Positions 63,401 to 64,000 of a stretch of 64,000 nucleotides of DNA are shown here, in pieces; within the stretch, counting starts at the first letter, position 1, and each line of letters begins with the position of its first letter. The translations under genes were made by a program, and so were the position numbers. The notes beneath the pieces were generated by a model, which saw only the letters and a list, made by a program, of their open reading frames with translations, was not told the DNA's origin and did not search any database. Source of the DNA: Tubiluchus corallicola. Lineage: Eukaryota; Priapulida; Priapulimorpha; Priapulimorphida; Tubiluchidae. The DNA is taken from NCBI GenBank assembly GCA_030141605.1, contig JAQGDQ010000459.1:24545-88544 (forward strand), in the 5' to 3' direction.

Positions 63401-63835
63401 TTTTTTGGGACATGCTTTAAAATTTTCTTTTCTTACCCTAGCTTACAATTTTATACAGAAAACATTTACTTAATACAATCCCTGTTTTGGTAAGAAATAT
63501 GTCTTCTACTAAAGTACATTTTTGGTGCAAACCCCACTGACTGTTGTACGTTTAGGCAACAGATTCAGGGCAACAAAGTTCCACTAGAAAATTTCTCATA
63601 TACTCACACCAAGTAAAACCGGTTGGTAGGATTGAGTGAAGCCAAAGTCGTATCCTAGCAGCTGGAAGCACTTATCACACGTGACGTCAGCTTCATTCCA
63701 CTGAGCTGTGGTACTTATAGCATCTTTGATTTGCTGACCAATGTTGGCTAGTATTTTTTCCTTTGTTTCAGCACCACAATGTTGGGTCTTCAGGTAAAAC
63801 CATAGAATGTCTGTGTCCATGTAATCATTGCAGTC
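44560..63835 (-). CDS. CPED1: CPED1-like protein (cadherin-like and PC-esterase domains), C-terminal 573 codons
   Basis: Fourteen minus-strand segments join in phase: 63835-63610, 58964-58895, (58524-58515), 58381-58254, 54793-54762, 53192-53030, 51070-50911, 49984-49724, 49509-49277, 47359-47258, 47151-47067, 46289-46124, (45620-45592), 44616-44560. The ones in brackets are inferred microexons. Seen in order: a Cys-rich stretch with a TTL-like string (KCFQLLGYDFGF), a cadherin-like beta-sandwich (LSALHVYPGEMKPDFSPEIK), a Cys-rich region with WQPYRC, the esterase GDS block (IFILGDSTLRESMNY), VFVFGGAHWMD, and ACHFHK with a final VNQAYSDILL. The combination of cadherin-like and GDS-type PC-esterase domains defines CPED1, a secretory-pathway protein of unknown substrate; NXPE proteins share only the esterase part. 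Upstream exons lie right of the window. Confidence 0.85.
44617..45591. other. Intron of CPED1-like gene
   Basis: A 95-codon reverse frame (45072-45359) has no motif I recognise and does not fit the gene phase. Nothing else seen. Confidence 0.4.
45592..45620 (-). CDS. CPED1: Possible 29-nt microexon of CPED1-like gene
   Basis: Acceptor GCTGTGATAG, donor CAT/GTAAGT. Two bases plus SNNVNASNH, bridging the phase-1 end at 46124 and the phase-0 start at 44616. Support is splice sites and phase only. Confidence 0.4.
45834..46020 (-). pseudogene. BEL/Pao-type gag fragment (DUF1759-like)
   Basis: Minus-strand frame reading RIPKLEIKPFNGNILEWQTF, then WSMFSDVVDSNPDLSEV, ending TGA at 45834-45836. LPKLxLPxFxGxxLEWxxFW is the signature of the gag-proximal region of BEL/Pao LTR retrotransposons. 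No LTR, protease or RT is seen nearby, so it is a small relic in the intron. Confidence 0.7.
46124..46289 (-). CDS. CPED1: CPED1-like exon: ACHFHK block
   Basis: Acceptor TTTTTTCTCTTTAG. LNAENVWKRNQLVQIYARKL, then GIETVNYFNVTAPMFQQFDS and GPCACHFHKEV. The frame would stop at 46104-46106; a donor GCAA/GTATTT at 46124 lets it join the downstream exons in phase. If unused, the protein would end here with NL. Confidence 0.8.
46483..46890. repeat. About 45-bp minisatellite with CRE and E-box in each unit
   Basis: Ten GACGTCAC strings, nine within TGACGTCA, are spaced about 45 bp apart (one shortened unit). Most are preceded by GCATGCACGTGA or GCATGCGCGTGA, so CACGTG and TGACGTCA overlap. Unit body: CTGGTATCTCTAGTGCATTC then AACAACGCATG. 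It lies in an intron of the CPED1-like gene. Confidence 0.95.
47067..47151 (-). CDS. CPED1: CPED1-like exon (85 nt)
   Basis: Acceptor TTTTTATTGCAG, donor CTG/GTATGT. GLANVRVIVKLDNSAFHHPS then MFAGATL. It links in phase to the exons on both sides. Confidence 0.85.
47258..47359 (-). CDS. CPED1: CPED1-like exon: GGAHWMD block
   Basis: 102 nt, acceptor GCATTTTTAG, donor CACAG/GTTATA (weak). ASSIRDDSSTVFVFGGAHWM then DVKYLKWFLNKLH. It corresponds to the second conserved esterase block (hydrophobic strand, Gly-Gly). Confidence 0.85.
47655..48624 (-). mobile_element. Pogo-like DNA transposon, internally deleted
   Basis: TA-flanked inverted ends CCGTAAAACGGGGTGAGT (then TCGCCAC) and GTGGCGAACTCACCCC (then GTTTTACGG), perfect over 25 bp. 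The core GGTGAGTTCGCCA (or its complement) recurs near 47868 and 48590, and as GTGAATTCGCCA near 47785. On the minus strand it carries the N-terminal part of a pogo/Tigger-type transposase. The DDE catalytic part is absent, so it depends on another copy. Confidence 0.92.
47920..48405 (-). pseudogene. Pogo-like transposase N-terminal remnant
   Basis: ATG at 48405-48403 gives MPRTYTPVPGHR then a stop. In another frame TPEALEAALHAVKNTNRTIS, then AAARQFGVPRKTLSDKLSG (a Psq/pogo-type helix-turn-helix). Further on GKHPGIDFVKSFARRNNLVF resembles the CENP-B-like second DNA-binding domain. Frameshifts and stops separate the blocks. No DDE residues are present. Confidence 0.82.
48660..48990. repeat. 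(ATC)n / (TCA)n trinucleotide array
   Basis: About 330 bp of imperfect CATCATCATC with GTC and ATT variants. Coding-like frames over it are compositional. Confidence 0.95.
48991..49276. other. Intron of CPED1-like gene
   Basis: Nothing recognised. Confidence 0.4.
49277..49509 (-). CDS. CPED1: CPED1-like exon: PC-esterase GDS block
   Basis: 233 nt, acceptor TTTTATTGCAG, donor AC/GTATGT. IFILGDSTLRESMNYILEKA carries the nucleophile-type Gly-Asp-Ser of the PC-esterase/GDSL fold. RYFNDFYSPLYKRHPRPW follows. Confidence 0.9.
49724..49984 (-). CDS. CPED1: CPED1-like exon: Cys-rich region before the esterase block
   Basis: 261 nt, phase 0 at both ends. Acceptor TTGTTTCTGTAG, donor CAG/GTAAGT. DCNYVFDPTTPCGLQTTFFS, then GEWLVPCRSC, EEKSCHWREAVWQPYRCRI and SKCLTKKQ. 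Seven cysteines; the W-x-P-x-x-C ... C-L-x-x-K pattern precedes the GDS block in NXPE/CPED1 proteins. Confidence 0.9.
50146..50228. repeat. Degenerate interstitial TTAGGG-like repeats
   Basis: Runs of GGGTTAG, GTTAGAGTTAG and TTAGGGTTAGGGT. Too short and mixed for a telomere. Confidence 0.8.
50229..50910. other. Intron of CPED1-like gene
   Basis: AGAAGAGAAGAG purine tract at 50290-50370. Four GACGTC strings near 50832-50885, including two TGACGTCA. No other feature. Confidence 0.45.
50911..51070 (-). CDS. CPED1: CPED1-like exon (end of beta-sandwich and linker)
   Basis: 160 nt, acceptor TGCTATTACAG, donor AAACAG/GTAAAC. PQFQTVVVGSFSLHLRVPGS, then HYLIKQYREGYFTEPT and FHEVCSLKQ. It starts by completing the Gly codon of the previous exon. 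Confidence 0.85.
51071..53029. other. Intron of CPED1-like gene
   Basis: No repeat with clear edges and no coding block recognised in nearly 2 kb. Confidence 0.4.
53030..53192 (-). CDS. CPED1: CPED1-like exon: cadherin-like beta-sandwich domain
   Basis: 163 nt, acceptor TTTTTTTGCAG, donor AGG/GTAATT. ESSDGNLLSALHVYPGEMKP, then DFSPEIKKYSLHLNSSQS and AIPKHCDAETTG. The L-S-x-L-x-V-x-P-G ... F-S-P-E-x-x-x-Y pattern is that of the cadherin-like beta-sandwich family. Confidence 0.85.
53310..53430. repeat. (CAGA)n tetranucleotide tract
   Basis: Imperfect GACAGACAGACA with GATAGACA variants. Confidence 0.9.
53431..54382. other. Intron of CPED1-like gene
   Basis: AT-rich, with scattered similar TGCATACTTTATGC strings near 53610-53640. 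No element bounded. Confidence 0.4.
54383..54470. repeat. (CAGA)n tetranucleotide tract
   Basis: GACAGACAGACAG and GGCAGGCAGGCAG runs. Reverse-strand frames over it read as Ser-Val-Cys-Leu repeats and are not genes. Confidence 0.9.
54762..54793 (-). CDS. CPED1: CPED1-like 32-nt microexon
   Basis: Acceptor GTAATCTTCAG, donor CGTG/GTAAGT. One codon-completing base, ten codons (AEKRSGQLGR) and one base over, exactly bridging the phase-2 end at 58254 and the phase-1 start at 53192. Confidence 0.5.
54923..55833. mobile_element. hAT-like non-autonomous repeat, first copy
   Basis: Left end CAGGTGGCGTAGCTAATG then GGGGAGCA; right end CTCCCCCTAAG ... CTGACTACGCTCCTG. Flanks TGCACGCA and GACACGCA are similar. 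About 911 bp; shares its body with 57370-58210. Confidence 0.7.
55950..56438. mobile_element. hAT MITE with CAGGGGTGTGCAAATTG ends
   Basis: CAGGGGTGTGCAAATTG and CAATTTGCACACCCCTG are inverts. The flanks GTTTAATT (55942-55949 and 56439-56446) are identical 8-mers. Subterminal GGGCCGCA-type repeats occur, with no transposase frame. About 489 bp. Confidence 0.95.
56439..57369. other. Intron of CPED1-like gene
   Basis: (AT)n tract at about 56749-56770. Nothing else recognised. Confidence 0.4.
57370..58210. mobile_element. hAT-like repeat, second copy, split by a piggyBac-like insertion
   Basis: 57430-57613 matches 54990-55200 (CCCAGTCTTAAACTG, TAGTTCTTCGCTGTT), and 58080-58200 matches 55465-55590 (GTTTTTAATCTATTATTT, AAAATCATCnTCCTGT). 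The piece between, 57618-58075, is a separate element. Confidence 0.75.
57618..58075. mobile_element. piggyBac-like MITE (CCCTTTCA ends, TTAA target)
   Basis: TTAA at 57614-57617 and 58076-58079 flank CCCTTTCA and TGAAAGGG. Subterminal palindromes TATCCCACGGGATA and TATCCCGCGGGATA lie near opposite ends. About 458 bp, no ORF. It is inserted inside the hAT-like repeat, and the other copy of that repeat shows the uninterrupted site. Confidence 0.9.
58254..58381 (-). CDS. CPED1: CPED1-like exon (128 nt)
   Basis: Acceptor ATATTTGCAG, donor AT/GTGAGT. MVNEATLIHDCGQPRFLINN, then QQLINSVVDQMLGKHSVRFT and FI. Open only in this frame. Family match is weaker than for the esterase exons. Confidence 0.65.
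58515..58524 (-). CDS. CPED1: Possible 10-nt microexon of CPED1-like gene
   Basis: The exons at 58895-58964 (phase 2 end) and 58254-58381 (phase 0 start) cannot join directly. CAGCCAACAG, between an ATTGATCAG acceptor and a perfect GTGAGT donor, supplies the needed length of 1 modulo 3. Inference; a 7-nt version (CCAACAG) also fits. Confidence 0.3.
58555..58790. repeat. Degenerate (TGAA)n/(CGAA)n tetranucleotide array
   Basis: Strings such as GAATGAATGAATG and GAACGAACGAACG over about 230 bp, within a CPED1-like intron. Confidence 0.88.
58895..58964 (-). CDS. CPED1: CPED1-like exon (70 nt)
   Basis: Acceptor TATTGTGCAG, donor TG/GTAAGG. Only one frame is open: VNTRGTDRDIIPVYDRRGLC then LQTW. 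It continues the TTL-like ...PVLL from the previous exon with VN. Confidence 0.65.
58965..60414. other. Intron of CPED1-like gene
   Basis: A short duplication of GCACCAGAAACGCAAATAC occurs at 60081-60099 and 60136-60154. No coding block recognised. Confidence 0.45.
60415..60722. mobile_element. Foldback MITE, ATTACAGGCAC family, long copy
   Basis: Arms of roughly 130-140 bp are inverted: AACTTTATTAAAACTTAATT and TTACATAGTTAAAAATCATG recur reversed at the right, which ends AAGTGCCTGTAATAT. The middle has a second palindrome (CAAACATACA ... TGTATGTTTA). No ORF. Confidence 0.8.
61120..61730. repeat. About 38-40-bp minisatellite, about 15 units
   Basis: Units of CTTTGACTTTCTTTCCTAGA then CAAAATTGTTACTTTTTC, with length variants (a GTACTTTGACTGTC subtype alternates). 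Each unit contains TTTCTTTCCTAG, which looks like a splice acceptor on the plus strand; the gene here is on the other strand. Confidence 0.92.
61731..62449. other. Intron of CPED1-like gene
   Basis: A C-run near 61959-61972. Nothing else recognised. Confidence 0.4.
62450..62885 (+). pseudogene. RTE-type LINE fragment (RT C-terminal end and tail)
   Basis: Plus-strand frame from about 62597: GLEAASLKKTEEKKMDVVEV, then RMLRWMVGMTRRDKIRNNNI RG, then, after a frame change, VGEDLVGIEDINEEMVNNRN and AWRRLIHNGDPA. This is the C-terminal block of RTE-clade reverse transcriptases. Upstream, GTCCCAAGCCCGGATAAA and GTCAGGAAGGGCATC are strings often found with such copies. At least one frameshift; dead. 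It sits antisense in a CPED1-like intron. Confidence 0.75.
62886..63609. other. Intron of CPED1-like gene
   Basis: A poly-G run near 63033-63044. No other feature recognised. Confidence 0.4.
63610..63835 (-). CDS. CPED1: CPED1-like exon with TTL-like motif
   Basis: Acceptor ATTTTACCCAG before GAC. DCNDYMDTDILWFYLKTQHC, then VTCDKCFQLLGYDFGF and QPVLL. The end resembles the tubulin-ligase-like FELxGFD...PxLLEVN pattern. The donor giving the right phase is CTTG/GTGTGA at 63610; a stronger-looking GTGAGT two bases on would break the frame of the next exon. Confidence 0.75.
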
Positions 63836-64000
63836 CTGGGTAAAATAGTTAAAAAGTAATTTTCAACAGCAAAAATATTCTACGAGCGTGTCGCACGTGT
63901 TTGCGAAAGAGAAAATTGAAGTACAGTGCGACTGTAAGATATTCAGTGTGTTGCACTAAAACTAGGCAAGTTTTATGATAAAAATTCAAATTTCAAATTT
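63836..64000. other. Intron of CPED1-like gene up to window edge
   Basis: Nothing recognised; more 5' exons must lie further right. Confidence 0.5.

Overview
The window is animal nuclear DNA. It is visibly AT-rich, carries three multi-exon protein genes with GT-AG introns, and its introns and intergenic spaces are full of mobile-element debris. The three genes are a serine palmitoyltransferase large subunit, a reticulon and a CPED1-like PC-esterase, all known from animals. Together with several LINE types, tRNA-derived SINEs, hAT, piggyBac-like and pogo-like elements, GA arrays and minisatellites, this suggests an invertebrate, perhaps marine. The sequence alone does not fix the phylum. Nothing bacterial, plasmid-like or CRISPR-like is present.

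Layout. (1) 1-6852, minus strand: four coding exons of an SPTLC2/3-like gene. They cover the N-terminal membrane segment and the start of the catalytic domain. The first exon and the catalytic-lysine exons were not found; the latter should lie left of the window. (2) 7.5-12.8 kb: two unrelated LINE copies lie head to head around a long GA array. The left one is an antisense RT fragment. The right one is an almost complete two-ORF LINE with an ATGA ORF1/ORF2 overlap and one frameshift after the RT active site. (3) 13.8-15.8 kb: DNA-transposon derivatives, including a hAT MITE inserted inside a TTAA-type element. (4) 17.2-38.9 kb, plus strand: a reticulon gene. A 2.1-kb acidic exon and a short alternative start exon both splice in the same phase into a five-exon reticulon homology domain. 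A 99-nt cassette exon ends in a splice donor from which a 48-bp minisatellite has grown. (5) 38.9-44.4 kb: reticulon 3' UTR and intergenic DNA with a hAT element. (6) 44.5-63.8 kb, minus strand: the C-terminal 573 codons of a CPED1-like gene, in at least 11 and probably 14 exons. They encode a TTL-like motif, a cadherin-like domain and a GDS-type esterase domain. Its introns hold a pogo-like element, an array of CRE/E-box minisatellite units, hAT and piggyBac-like MITEs, and an RTE fragment.

The SPT and reticulon genes diverge from one another, and the reticulon and CPED1 genes converge. SPT makes sphingoid bases in the ER and reticulons shape ER tubules, so both are ER genes, but nothing here shows shared regulation. 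Exon limits come from splice consensus plus reading-phase agreement and from remembered family patterns. No alignment or transcript data were available.
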